Source of the DNA: Bradyrhizobium sp. CCBAU 51627
Lineage (GTDB): Bacteria > Pseudomonadota > Alphaproteobacteria > Rhizobiales > Xanthobacteraceae
Length of the DNA: 64,000 nt
Assembly (NCBI RefSeq): GCF_028128765.1
Contig: NZ_LBJG01000084.1
Span: 41,247 to 105,246, forward strand
Reading direction: 5' to 3'
Below the pieces are notes generated by a model that made no database searches, was not told the DNA's origin, and saw only the letters and a program-made list of their open reading frames with translations. Positions 51,673 to 60,361 of this stretch are shown one piece after another; positions within the stretch are counted from its first letter, which is position 1; every line of letters starts with the position of its first letter. The translations under genes were made by a program, and so were the position numbers.

Positions 51673-52158
51673 ATGAGCGGCGCAACTGAGCGCGACCAAC
51701 AGTTCTTGCGCTTGTCCTTTGCGGTCGCGCGCCGTTCCCTCACGCATGGCAACCATCCCTTCGGCTGCATCGTCGTCAATGCCGACGGCAAGGTGCTGAT
51801 CGAGACCGAGAACGGCTACATGCCTGATCACGACGGCACCGCACATGCCGAACGCCTGGCGGCCACCGAGGCGTGCCGAACGCTCAGCCGCGAAATACTG
51901 GCGCGGTCGACGCTCTATTCTTCCGCCGAGCCCTGCGCGATGTGTTCAGGCGCGATCTACTGGGCCGGCATCGGCCGCGTGGTCTATGGCCTCAGCGAGC
52001 ACCGCCTGCGCAGGATCACCGGCAACCATCCGGAGAATCCGACACTCGACCTGCCCTGCCGCGATGTCTTTGCCAGCGGCCAGCGTCCGACCGAGGTCGT
52101 CGGCCCGCTGCTGGAAGACGAAGCCGCAGCGCTGCACGATGGCGTGTGGACGAAGTAG
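51673..52158 (+). CDS. Cytidine/guanine deaminase-family nucleoside deaminase
   Basis: 161 residues from the ATG at 51673 (AGGGAACAGGG upstream), 13 bp after the ATPase. The zinc site is AHAERLAATE plus PCAMCSGAIYWAG. HPFGCIVVNADGKVLIETEN and the SEHRLRRITGNHPENPTLDL segment recall nucleoside/guanine deaminases more than tRNA adenosine deaminases. It probably deaminates the imported nucleobase, releasing ammonia. Last gene of the operon. Confidence 0.85.
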   Translation: MSGATERDQQFLRLSFAVARRSLTHGNHPFGCIVVNADGKVLIETENGYMPDHDGTAHAERLAATEACRTLSREILARSTLYSSAEPCAMCSGAIYWAGIGRVVYGLSEHRLRRITGNHPENPTLDLPCRDVFASGQRPTEVVGPLLEDEAAALHDGVWTK

Positions 52159-52184
52159 CGCTTCTCAGCAATCGGTGCCGTAGA

Positions 52185-52261
52185 GTGGGCAAAGGCGCGT
52201 TTGCGCCGTGCCCACCATCTCTCTTGGTCGCAATGCGAGGGCACGCTTTCGCTTTGCCCAC
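52185..52261. repeat. Nested inverted repeats between convergent genes
   Basis: Outer arms GTGGGCAAAG (52185-52194) and CTTTGCCCAC (52252-52261). Each half also folds on itself (GTGGGCAAAGGCGC with GCGCCGTGCCCAC; GGCACG with CGCTTTGCCC). No T-run. It lies between the operon end and the convergent channel gene, so could act as a two-way transcription block; the GTGGGCAAAG...CCCACCATCTCTC motif looks like an intergenic repeat family. Confidence 0.6.
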
Positions 52262-52349
52262 CCCGCGACAGTTGCATCTCCCCATCTTAGAGCAGAATGG
52301 CGCCGCGCATTCCTGCGCGACGCCATCCCAATCGCGAAATTGCAAGCGA

Positions 52350-53462
52350 TCAGAACTTCACAGTCACACCACCGTACACCGTGGACTCGGTGCAGCTGTT
52401 GGTGCTCTGTCCGGTCGCAGCGACCGTGCAGACGCCGGGCGCGGCGTTGTGGTCGAGACCGAACTTGTTCTGCCAGTAGCGATAGGCGACCCAGAGGTCG
52501 ACGAAGTGCGAGTACTTGTCACCCCACACCGCCTTCGACGCATCGAAGGTCAGGCGGATCGGCTCGCTGTTCAGCTCGGTCTTGGATGCGGTCGACAACC
52601 GGCCAATGCCTGAGAGCGCAGGTAAGCCGTTCGAGTCGCCCTTCGGACCGTACCAGCCGGCACGGCCGCTGATCGACCAGAACTGCATGTTCGGCGGCAG
52701 GAAGCCGAGGTCCATGTAGTAGTTGATTTCGACGGCCCAGGTCGGGTCGTAGGATACGTTGCCATCGGAGTTGCACGATGTCCCCGGTACTGCGCCTCCA
52801 GCGAAGACCGTACCGCACTGCGTGAACGCGTTGTGATTCGAGAACTCCCAGTACATCAAGGGCGCAACGTTGATGTAACCCTTGTAGGGCAGGTCGAATG
52901 CGAATTGCAGACCGGCAACGACGTCACGCTTGGCGGGCGCAAGGAAGGTGTTCTCGCTGTTGCCGTCCATGCCGACTTCGAACGAGATGTTGTGCAGAGG
53001 GCCCGCCGTGAAGGCCTTGGTATTGAACAGCTCGTTCCAGCCCAAGGTCGAGCGGAACAGACCGTAGATCTCGGTTGCACCCGCGCAGTTACCCGCCGCA
53101 AAGTTGGACAGCAGTCCGGGTGCGATGCAAGGATTGGACGGATCGTTTTGACCCGACTTGAACATCGAGATGGTGAAGAAGTTGGTGCCGTAGGCCCAGA
53201 GGTCGAAGTGGGTGAACGAGTAGACCTGCTTGGCCGTCTTGCCGTTGATGCTGCCATCCGGGCGGGTGCTCCACATGCCGGGATCGGTACCCTTCGGCAT
53301 CCAGGAGAACGACACACGGTCGTCGATCACCAGGAAGAACGGGAGATCAGGCGCCTTCTTCGCAGCCTTGACCGGCAAATCCGCGGCGTGCGTCAGGCCA
53401 CCAGTGGCGAGCGAAGCAAGTGACAGCAGCGCGGCTGCTACTGTCCTGAAACGAAATGACAT
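52350..53462 (-). CDS. Putative outer-membrane channel, possibly nucleoside-specific (Tsx-like)
   Basis: 370 residues from the ATG at 53462. Signal peptide (RTVAAALLSLASLATGGLTH, cleavage AADLP), then alternating aromatic beta strands (FFLVIDDRVSFSW, SFTHFDLWAYGTNFFTISMF, YWEFSNHNAFTQ, WAVEINYYMDLGFLPP, HFVDLWVAYRYWQNKFGL) and a terminal strand ending in phenylalanine (YGGVTVKF), which indicates a beta-barrel. The FTHFDLWAYGTNFF pattern resembles Tsx nucleoside channels. Its place between two nucleoside-type ABC operons supports that role, but substrate is inference. Confidence 0.6.
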   Translation of the reverse strand: MSFRFRTVAAALLSLASLATGGLTHAADLPVKAAKKAPDLPFFLVIDDRVSFSWMPKGTDPGMWSTRPDGSINGKTAKQVYSFTHFDLWAYGTNFFTISMFKSGQNDPSNPCIAPGLLSNFAAGNCAGATEIYGLFRSTLGWNELFNTKAFTAGPLHNISFEVGMDGNSENTFLAPAKRDVVAGLQFAFDLPYKGYINVAPLMYWEFSNHNAFTQCGTVFAGGAVPGTSCNSDGNVSYDPTWAVEINYYMDLGFLPPNMQFWSISGRAGWYGPKGDSNGLPALSGIGRLSTASKTELNSEPIRLTFDASKAVWGDKYSHFVDLWVAYRYWQNKFGLDHNAAPGVCTVAATGQSTNSCTESTVYGGVTVKF

Positions 53463-54015
53463 CCTGAATACCCCCAAGTTTGGACGCGTAGAAATGAACG
53501 TCCCCTGGGTGCGACACTTGCGCCGAAGTCCCGAGGTGAGAAGCCTCAACTTTTTTCAAGGCATGCCGCTTGTTTCGGCAGCACGCGGCATGGTGCGTAT
53601 CATTTGAGGGGATTCGTGCGGCAACATTTCCCGCCGATCAACCACGCCACATACGCCGATGCCGAACATTCCCGTCTGATTTTGTTTGGCTTTTGGGTTG
53701 AGGCAACGACCCGATCGCGGCTATCGAAGACGATCGCCATCGTCCTGGTCTCATGCATACGAGCCGCGGTGCGACTTTGCTCAACTTCACGTCAAGCCTG
53801 CATGGCCGGTTCCGATTTAGCTTAGACCGTTACAAATTTGCAACAATCGCCAAGCCCACGACGCGATCGCAATGGTCCTCCAAGGACGAACAGGTCGCCG
53901 GAAGTGGCCACGACTCGTGACACCGGCGCCCTGCCGAAGCGTTGAGCAAGGGATGACGCTTTTTCACACCTTACGCGGCGGTTCAAACTAGCCCACTATT
54001 GAGGCAATTCATGCC
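53463..54015. other. Divergent intergenic region
   Basis: About 550 bp between the channel gene and the second BMP operon. No supported frame; one plus-strand frame at 53604-53825 is a weak candidate and rejected. No sigma-54 pattern like that at 46196 is seen. Both divergent promoters should be here. Confidence 0.4.
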
Positions 54016-55605
54016 ATGCCAGCGCTTCAGCGAATGTTAGATCCGACGCCTAGCGGCCCGCATTCCGGCGAGTCCCCGTTGCTCAGGACGGTCGGGCTTA
54101 CCAAACGCTATGGGGACTTCCTCGCCAACGATTCCATCGACATCGACGTCTGGCCGAAGGAAATCCACGCGCTGCTCGGCGAGAATGGCGCCGGCAAGTC
54201 GACGCTGGTGAAAGCGATCTATGGGCTCATCCAGCCCAGCGCCGGCGAGATCCGCTGGCAGGGCGAGCGAATCGTGCTGTCCGGTCCTGCCGAGGCGCGC
54301 AGCCGCGGCATCGGTATGGTGTTCCAGCACTTCTCGCTGTTCGACAATCTCACGGTCGCCGAGAATGTCGCGCTCGGTCTCGACGGCAAGGAATCCTTCA
54401 AGGACATGTCGGCGCGGCTGGAGCAGGTATCGAAGACCTACGGTCTGCCGCTCGATCCCAAGCGCGAGGTGTGGCAATTGTCGGTCGGCGAGCGCCAGCG
54501 CATTGAGATCGTCCGCGCGCTGATGCAGGACCCGAAATTCCTGATCCTGGACGAACCGACCGCGGTGCTGACACCGCAGGAGGCCGACCAACTTTTCGTG
54601 GTGCTGGAGCGGCTCAAAGCGGAAGGCCGCGCCATCCTCTATATCAGCCACAAGCTCGAGGAGGTGAAGCGGCTCTGCGATACCGCCACGATCCTGCGCG
54701 GCGGCCGGAAGATCCAGACCTGCAATCCCCGGCTCGAGACCGCCGCCTCGCTTGCACGCATGATGGTCGGCGGCGAGATCAAGGAGGTGAAGCCCGCCGC
54801 CGGCCGCAAGACCACGATTCCGCGGCTGGTCGTCAACGACCTCACGCTCGCGCCCGACGAGGCGCACGGGGTGCGGCTCGCGCATATCTCGTTCGAGCTC
54901 AAGGGCGGCGAGATCCTCGGGATCGCCGGCGTCGCCGGCAACGGTCAGGATGAGCTGTTCGCGGCCTTGTCCGGTGAGCGGCTGTCGAAGGATCCCGGCA
55001 CCATTGTCATCGAGGGCGTTGCCGCCGGGCACCTGTCGATCACCAAGCGGCGCAAGCTCGGCGCTGCCTTTGTGCCCGAAGAGCGGCTCGGCCACGGTAC
55101 CGCGCCGCGCATGAAGCTGTCGGAGAATGCGCTGCTGACGGGGCACGCGGCAAGCGGCATGGTCAATCACGGCTTCATCGACACCGCCGCGACGCTGAAG
55201 ACCGTGGACAAGGCGACCGAGACTTTTGACGTTCGCAAGGCCAAGCGGGATCCGGAAGCCGCATCCCTTTCGGGCGGCAATCTGCAAAAATTCATCGTCG
55301 GCCGCGAGATCCTGCGCAACCCCGCAGTGCTGGTGGTAAGCCAGCCGACCTGGGGCGTCGATGCCGGTGCCGCTGCCGTGATCCGGCAGGCCTTGCTTGA
55401 CCTTGCAACCGCAGGCGCCGCGGTGCTGGTGACGAGCCAGGATCTCGACGAGCTGGCCGAGATCGCCGACCGCATCGCCGTGATGTTCCACGGCCGGCTG
55501 TCTGCTCCGCTCGAAGCAAGCGAAGCAACCCGCGAGAAGCTCGGCCTGCTCATGGGCGGCAGCAGCCTCGAGCCGAAGGAGGCCGCGCATGCAGTTGGTG
55601 CTTGA
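54016..55605 (+). CDS. BMP-type ABC transporter ATPase, second system
   Basis: 529 residues. First nucleotide-binding domain: LTKRYGDFLANDSIDIDVWP, ALLGENGAGKSTLVKAIYGL, QLSVGERQRIEIVRALMQDP, FLILDEPTAVLTPQEADQLF. The second is a degenerate copy with GIAGVAGNGQDELFAALSGE, SLSGGNLQKFIVGREILRNP and VSQPTWGVDAGAAAV. It is a paralog of the ATPase at 50127. ATG 54034 is an alternative start. The permease gene overlaps its end by 17 bp. Confidence 0.92.
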   Translation: MPALQRMLDPTPSGPHSGESPLLRTVGLTKRYGDFLANDSIDIDVWPKEIHALLGENGAGKSTLVKAIYGLIQPSAGEIRWQGERIVLSGPAEARSRGIGMVFQHFSLFDNLTVAENVALGLDGKESFKDMSARLEQVSKTYGLPLDPKREVWQLSVGERQRIEIVRALMQDPKFLILDEPTAVLTPQEADQLFVVLERLKAEGRAILYISHKLEEVKRLCDTATILRGGRKIQTCNPRLETAASLARMMVGGEIKEVKPAAGRKTTIPRLVVNDLTLAPDEAHGVRLAHISFELKGGEILGIAGVAGNGQDELFAALSGERLSKDPGTIVIEGVAAGHLSITKRRKLGAAFVPEERLGHGTAPRMKLSENALLTGHAASGMVNHGFIDTAATLKTVDKATETFDVRKAKRDPEAASLSGGNLQKFIVGREILRNPAVLVVSQPTWGVDAGAAAVIRQALLDLATAGAAVLVTSQDLDELAEIADRIAVMFHGRLSAPLEASEATREKLGLLMGGSSLEPKEAAHAVGA

Positions 55606-56680
55606 GAAGCGCACTGAGCGCTCCAACACGATCGCCCTGGTCTCGCCGCTGATCGCCATCGGCCTCACGATCGTGACCATGACCATCCTGTTTGCGATCC
55701 TCGGCAAGAATCCGCTGCTCGCCCTGCACGCCTATTTCATCGCACCGTTGACCGACGGCTATTCACTCCAGGAGATCGCGGTCAAGGCGACGCCGCTGGT
55801 GATGATCGCGATCGGGCTGGCGCTCTGTTATCTCGCCAATGCCTGGAACATCGGCGCCGAAGGACAATTCCTGATCGGCGCCGTCGCCGGAAGCTGGATC
55901 GCGGTGAAGACGCAAGGCACCGACGCCGGCGCCTGGGTGCTGCCGGCGATGCTCGTACTTGCGGCAGCCGCGGGCGCGCTCTATGCGCTGATCCCGGCGA
56001 TCTGCAAGGTGAAGTTCGGCGCCAGTGAGATCCTCACCAGCCTGATGCTGGTCTATGTCGCCGACCTGCTGCTGGACTACCTCGTCCGCGGTCCCTGGCG
56101 CGATCCGAACGGCTTCAACTTTCCGACCACGGCCGAGTTCGATCCAGTGGCGACGGTGCCATTGCTTATCGAAGGCGGCCGGCTGCATCTCGGCTCGATC
56201 ATCGCGCTGCTGGTCGTTGCAGCCGCAGCAATCCTGCTCGGGCGCACGATCAAGGGATTCGAGATCCGCGTGGTGGGTGCCGCGCCGCGGGCGGCGCGGT
56301 TTGGCGGCTTCAACGCCAACCAGCTGGTCATCCTGACGTTCGCAGTATCAGGTGCGCTCGCCGGCCTTGCGGGCATTATCGAAGTCGCAGGTCCCGTCGG
56401 ACATCTCCAACCCGGCATCTCGCCCGGCTACGGTTTCACCGCAATCATCGTCGCGTTCCTCGGCCGGTTGAACCCGCTTGGAATATTAATTGCAGGCCTT
56501 TTTCTCGCACTAACCTTTATCGGCGGCGAGCAGGCACAGATCGCGATGAAGATCCCGTTGGATGTCACCAAGGTTTTTCAGGGCATTTTGCTGTTCTACG
56601 TGCTCGCCTGCGATTCCCTCATCCTCTACCGCTTCAAGCTGGTCTTGGCGAACCGACAGGTGACCCGTGGAGCTGGTTGA
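55589..56680 (+). CDS. BMP-type ABC transporter permease 1, second system
   Basis: 363 residues, with the same plan as the gene at 47397: ALCYLANAWNIGAEGQFLIG, KVKFGASEILTSLMLVYVAD, YLVRGPWRDPNGFNFPTTAE, ALAGLAGIIEVAGPVGHLQP, GYGFTAIIVAFLGRLNPLGI. About nine hydrophobic spans. It overlaps the ATPase before it and the permease after it, so all three are one transcript. Confidence 0.92.
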   Translation: MQLVLEKRTERSNTIALVSPLIAIGLTIVTMTILFAILGKNPLLALHAYFIAPLTDGYSLQEIAVKATPLVMIAIGLALCYLANAWNIGAEGQFLIGAVAGSWIAVKTQGTDAGAWVLPAMLVLAAAAGALYALIPAICKVKFGASEILTSLMLVYVADLLLDYLVRGPWRDPNGFNFPTTAEFDPVATVPLLIEGGRLHLGSIIALLVVAAAAILLGRTIKGFEIRVVGAAPRAARFGGFNANQLVILTFAVSGALAGLAGIIEVAGPVGHLQPGISPGYGFTAIIVAFLGRLNPLGILIAGLFLALTFIGGEQAQIAMKIPLDVTKVFQGILLFYVLACDSLILYRFKLVLANRQVTRGAG

Positions 56681-57584
56681 AGCCATCATCCTGTCGGTGC
56701 TCGCCGCCTCGACGCCGCTCCTGATCGCCGCAACGGGCGAACTCGTCACCGAGCGTTCCGGCGTGCTCAACCTCGGCGTCGAGGGCATGATGATCGTCGG
56801 CGCGGCCTGCGGCTTCGGCGGCGCTTGGCTCACCGGATCAATCTTCATCGGCGCGCTGTCCGGCATCATCGCGGGAACGCTGATGTCGCTGATCTTTGCG
56901 CTGATGGCGCTTGGCCTCGCCGTCAACCAGGTCGCGACCGGCCTGGCGCTGACCATTCTCGGCATCGGCCTGTCGGGCCTGATCGGTGCCGGCTTTGTTG
57001 GCGAGCGCCTCACGCCGGCCGCACAGCTTCACATTCCCGGCCTCACGGACGTTCCACTGATCGGACGCGTGCTGTTCGGCCAGGACGCTTTCGTCTATTT
57101 CTCCATCGCACTCATCATCGGCGTCTGGTGGTTCCTGTACCGCACGCGCGCAGGATTGATCCTGCGTGCCTGCGGCGACAACCACGTCTCCGCGCATGCG
57201 CTCGGCTATCCCGTGCTGCGCATCCGCACGCTCGCCGTGATGTTCGGCGGCGCTTGCGCCGGCCTTGCGGGCGCCTATCTGCCGCTCGCCTACACGCCGT
57301 TCTTCATTCCCGGCATGACCGCCGGTCGCGGCTGGATCGCGCTGGCGCTGGTCGTGTTCGCGTCGTGGCGACCGGGCCGGCTGGTCATTGGCGCTTATCT
57401 GTTCGGCGCAGTGACGATCCTGCAATTACATGCGCAGGGCTGGGGCGTCGGCATTCCCTCGCAATTCATGTCGGCGCTCCCTTATCTCGCGACCGTCGTC
57501 GTGCTGGTCCTGCTCTCCCGCGCGCGCACTGGCGGCTCGACCGCGCCGGCCGCGCTCGGCACCGCGTTCGTGCCTGACCGCTAG
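56667..57584 (+). CDS. BMP-type ABC transporter permease 2, second system
   Basis: 305 residues from a GTG at 56667 overlapping permease 1 by 14 bp. Conserved segments: ATGELVTERSGVLNLGVEGM, LAVNQVATGLALTILGIGLS, TRAGLILRACGDNHVSAHAL, GGACAGLAGAYLPLAYTPFF, GMTAGRGWIALALVVFASWR. Paralog of the gene at 48509. Confidence 0.92.
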   Translation: MELVEAIILSVLAASTPLLIAATGELVTERSGVLNLGVEGMMIVGAACGFGGAWLTGSIFIGALSGIIAGTLMSLIFALMALGLAVNQVATGLALTILGIGLSGLIGAGFVGERLTPAAQLHIPGLTDVPLIGRVLFGQDAFVYFSIALIIGVWWFLYRTRAGLILRACGDNHVSAHALGYPVLRIRTLAVMFGGACAGLAGAYLPLAYTPFFIPGMTAGRGWIALALVVFASWRPGRLVIGAYLFGAVTILQLHAQGWGVGIPSQFMSALPYLATVVVLVLLSRARTGGSTAPAALGTAFVPDR

Positions 57585-57660
57585 AGATTTGATTTCCGCG
57601 GCGTGCGCGATGGGGCGCGCACGTTGCGGATCGTGGCTTTCCCCTGATGTTTGGAGATTG

Positions 57661-58740
57661 ATGATGAGGAAATCACTTCTTGCGCTGGCTGCCGGCCTTC
57701 TGCTTGCCGGGAGCGTCAGCGCAGCCTCCGCCGCCGACAAGCTGAAAGTCGGCTTCATTTACCTCGGCCCGATCGGCGATCTCGGCTGGACCTACCAGCA
57801 TGAGCTCGCCCGCCAGGCGCTGGTGAAGGAGTTCGGCGACAAGATCGAAACCACCTATCTCGAAAACGTGCCCGAGGGCCCCGACGCCGAACGCGCCATC
57901 GAACAGCTCGTCCGTGCCGGCAACAAGCTGATTTTCACGACCTCGTTCGGCTACATGGATCCGACGCTGAAGGTCGCGAAAAAATATCCGAACGTGCATT
58001 TCGAGCACGCCACCGGCTACAAGCGCAACGCGAATATGTCGACCTATTCATCGAAGTGGTATCAGGGCCGCTACATTCAAGGCCTGATCGCGGCGAAGAT
58101 GTCGAAGTCCGGCGTGCTCGGCTATATCGGCTCGTTCCCGATTCCGGAGGTCGTCTCCGGCATCAACGCGACGATGATCGCGGCGCAGAGCATCAACCCG
58201 AACATCAAGGTCAAGATCATCTGGGCCAACACCTGGTTCGACCCGGGCAAGGAAGCCGACGCCGCCAAGGCGCTGATCGACCAGGGCGCCGACGTGATCA
58301 TGCAGCATACGGATTCGCCCGCCGCGATGCAGATCGCCAGCGAACGCGGCAAGCTCGCCTTCGGCCAGGACTCCGAGATGATCAAGTTCGGACCGAAGAC
58401 CCAGTTGACCTCGATCCTCGACACTTGGGCGCCCTACTACATCGCCCGCGTCAAGGCCGAACTCGACGGCACCTGGAAGTCCGAGGATACCTGGGGCGGC
58501 CTCGACAGCCACATGTTCGCAATGGCGCCGTACACCAACATGCCCGACGACGTGAAGAAGATTGCCGAGGATGCCCAGGCCGCGATCATCGCGGGCAAGC
58601 TGCATCCGTTCAAATGCCCGGTCATTGGGCAGGACGGCAAGGAGATCGAGTGCAAGGGCGGCGCCAATCTCGCGGACGGCCAGATCCTCGGCATGAATTT
58701 CTACGTCAAGGGCATCGACGACAAGCTGCCGGGCAAGTAG
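57661..58740 (+). CDS. BMP-family substrate-binding protein, second system (Sec-exported)
   Basis: 359 residues from the ATG at 57661, with TTGGAGATTG upstream. An ordinary Sec signal peptide (LLALAAGLLLAGSVSAASAA), in contrast to the Tat signal of the first system. Family sequences: KVGFIYLGPIGDLGWTYQHE, LIFTTSFGYMDPTLKVAKKY, VHFEHATGYKRNANMSTYSS, RYIQGLIAAKMSKSGVLGYI, DQGADVIMQHTDSPAAMQIA. Probably binds a purine nucleobase or nucleoside. The gene follows the permeases after 76 bp. Confidence 0.9.
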   Translation: MMRKSLLALAAGLLLAGSVSAASAADKLKVGFIYLGPIGDLGWTYQHELARQALVKEFGDKIETTYLENVPEGPDAERAIEQLVRAGNKLIFTTSFGYMDPTLKVAKKYPNVHFEHATGYKRNANMSTYSSKWYQGRYIQGLIAAKMSKSGVLGYIGSFPIPEVVSGINATMIAAQSINPNIKVKIIWANTWFDPGKEADAAKALIDQGADVIMQHTDSPAAMQIASERGKLAFGQDSEMIKFGPKTQLTSILDTWAPYYIARVKAELDGTWKSEDTWGGLDSHMFAMAPYTNMPDDVKKIAEDAQAAIIAGKLHPFKCPVIGQDGKEIECKGGANLADGQILGMNFYVKGIDDKLPGK

Positions 58741-58841
58741 CACGCTTCTTGCATCACCTAAATGACCTGCTCCTCCCGGAGGAGGTTTGGAGGGGGTGGC
58801 CAGAAGCACCCGGCACTTGTGGTCGCCCCCTCCTTCTCATT

Positions 58842-58877
58842 TGCTATCCCGCCTGCATCTGCTATCCCGCCTGCATC
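58842..58877 (+). repeat. 18-bp tandem duplication at a stop codon
   Basis: TGCTATCCCGCCTGCATC occurs twice in direct succession (58842-58859 and 58860-58877). The second unit covers the last codons and stop of the minus-strand deaminase gene, so the first is a duplicated copy of that end. Confidence 0.8.
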
Positions 58878-60211
58878 GCCCGCGCCGCGGCGCCATGCCG
58901 GCGGATGAGCTCCGGAACGTCCAGTCCCGGGATGGCGCCGTCGACCACGGCCCAGTTCCCCGCCACCATGACCCGATCGGCCCGATGCGCGCCGCACAGC
59001 ACCAGGGCGGCGATGGGATCGCCGTGGCCGGAGAAGCGCAACTCGTCCAGCTTGAACAGTGCGAGGTCGGCGGCGTTGCCGACCGCGATCTCGCCAAGCT
59101 CCGGACGGCCGACGCAGGCCGCCGAGCCCTTGGTGGCCCAGCGCAGCGCATCCTTGTGGCTGACCTTGGTCACGCCGTAGCGCGCCCGCTGGAGCAAGAA
59201 CGCCGCGCGCACTTCCTGCATCAGGTTCGATCCGTCGTTCGATGCCGAGCCGTCGACCCCAATGCCGATGCCGACGCCGGCCTCCTCCATCTCGCAGACG
59301 GGGCAACAGCCGGAGGCCAGCAGCTGATTGCTGCACGCGCAGTGGCTGATGGTCGTTTTGGCCCTGCCGAGCCGCTTCATCTCGTCGGCGTTGAAGAAGA
59401 TACCGTGCGCGAGCCAGGTTCGCGCATTCAGCCAGCCGCATTGTTCGAGATAGTCGAGCGGGCGGCAGCCATACATCTGTTGGCAGAATTTGTTCTCATC
59501 CTCTGTCTCGGCGAGATGGGTGTGCAGGCGCACATCGAGCTTGCCGGCGAGGTCGGCGGTGGCGCGCATCAGCGACGTCGTCACCGAGAACGGCGAGCAA
59601 GGCGCCAGCGCAATCTGCACCATCGCATCCGCCCCGCGCTGGTGATGCTTCGCGACCACGCGCGCACTGTCGGCGAGGATCGTGTCCTCGTCCTGCACGA
59701 CGCTGTCAGGCGGCAGGCCGCCGTCGCGTTGCGACAGGTTCATCGAGCCGCGCGTCAGCAGCACGCGCACGCCAAGCCGCTTTGCGACGTCAACCTCGAC
59801 GTCGACGGACTCTTCGAGGCCCGCCGGGAAGACATAGTGATGATCCGTCGTGGTCGTACACCCCGAGAGCAGCAGCTCCGACATCGCCACCGTGACGCCG
59901 AGTTGCAGCCGCTCAGGCGTCAGCTTCGCCCATATCGGATAGAGCGCCTGGAGCCAGGGAAACAGCTCGCGATCCATTGCCGCCGGCAGCGCCCGCGTCA
60001 GCGTCTGATAAAAATGGTGATGGGTGTTGATGAGGCCCGGCAGCACGACATGCACGCTCGCATCGAACACCGTAACGTCGGTGGTCACAGGCGTCCCGCC
60101 TGCGGGCACGAGTTCAATGATTCGGCCGTCCTTAACCACGATCCCGCGCTCGGCATCGTCGGCGAGGATCGCCAGGGGATCCCTGATCCAGATCGCCTTT
60201 GCGTCACTCAT
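58862..60211 (-). CDS. 8-oxoguanine deaminase / amidohydrolase-family purine deaminase
   Basis: 449 residues from the ATG at 60211. Amidohydrolase metal site: LPGLINTHHHFYQTLTRALP, RLHTHLAETEDENKFCQQMY, WLAHGIFFNADEMKRLG, and GIGVDGSASNDGSNLMQE with the final aspartate. The DHHYVFPAGLEESVDVEVDV and YLEQCGWLNARTWLAHG segments match the 8-oxoguanine/ATZ/TRZ group; 8-oxoguanine deaminase (to urate and ammonia) is the most likely activity. It is flanked by the second purine-type transporter and the xanthine-dehydrogenase-like genes, consistent with purine breakdown. Confidence 0.85.
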   Translation of the reverse strand: MSDAKAIWIRDPLAILADDAERGIVVKDGRIIELVPAGGTPVTTDVTVFDASVHVVLPGLINTHHHFYQTLTRALPAAMDRELFPWLQALYPIWAKLTPERLQLGVTVAMSELLLSGCTTTTDHHYVFPAGLEESVDVEVDVAKRLGVRVLLTRGSMNLSQRDGGLPPDSVVQDEDTILADSARVVAKHHQRGADAMVQIALAPCSPFSVTTSLMRATADLAGKLDVRLHTHLAETEDENKFCQQMYGCRPLDYLEQCGWLNARTWLAHGIFFNADEMKRLGRAKTTISHCACSNQLLASGCCPVCEMEEAGVGIGIGVDGSASNDGSNLMQEVRAAFLLQRARYGVTKVSHKDALRWATKGSAACVGRPELGEIAVGNAADLALFKLDELRFSGHGDPIAALVLCGAHRADRVMVAGNWAVVDGAIPGLDVPELIRRHGAAARAMQAG

Positions 60212-60361
60212 GCACTTGCTTCTCCTCCCATTCGCTACCGGTCTGCAACGCAAGTGCCAACCCGAGAGCGTAAATTGCCGCGACTTGTTGTTGCTACTTG
60301 GCGCTGGTCTTGCAAGACTTTCCCTCGAGCCAATTCACCCGGCGCAGGCGTTGTCGCAGCC

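Noticed and set aside
53604..53825. 73-codon frame in the gap before the second BMP operon
   Set aside because: Cysteine- and arginine-rich with no pattern, and lies where the operon promoter is expected.
54037..55707. 556-codon minus-strand frame opposite the ABC ATPase
   Set aside because: No family resemblance; complementary to an intact double ATPase gene.
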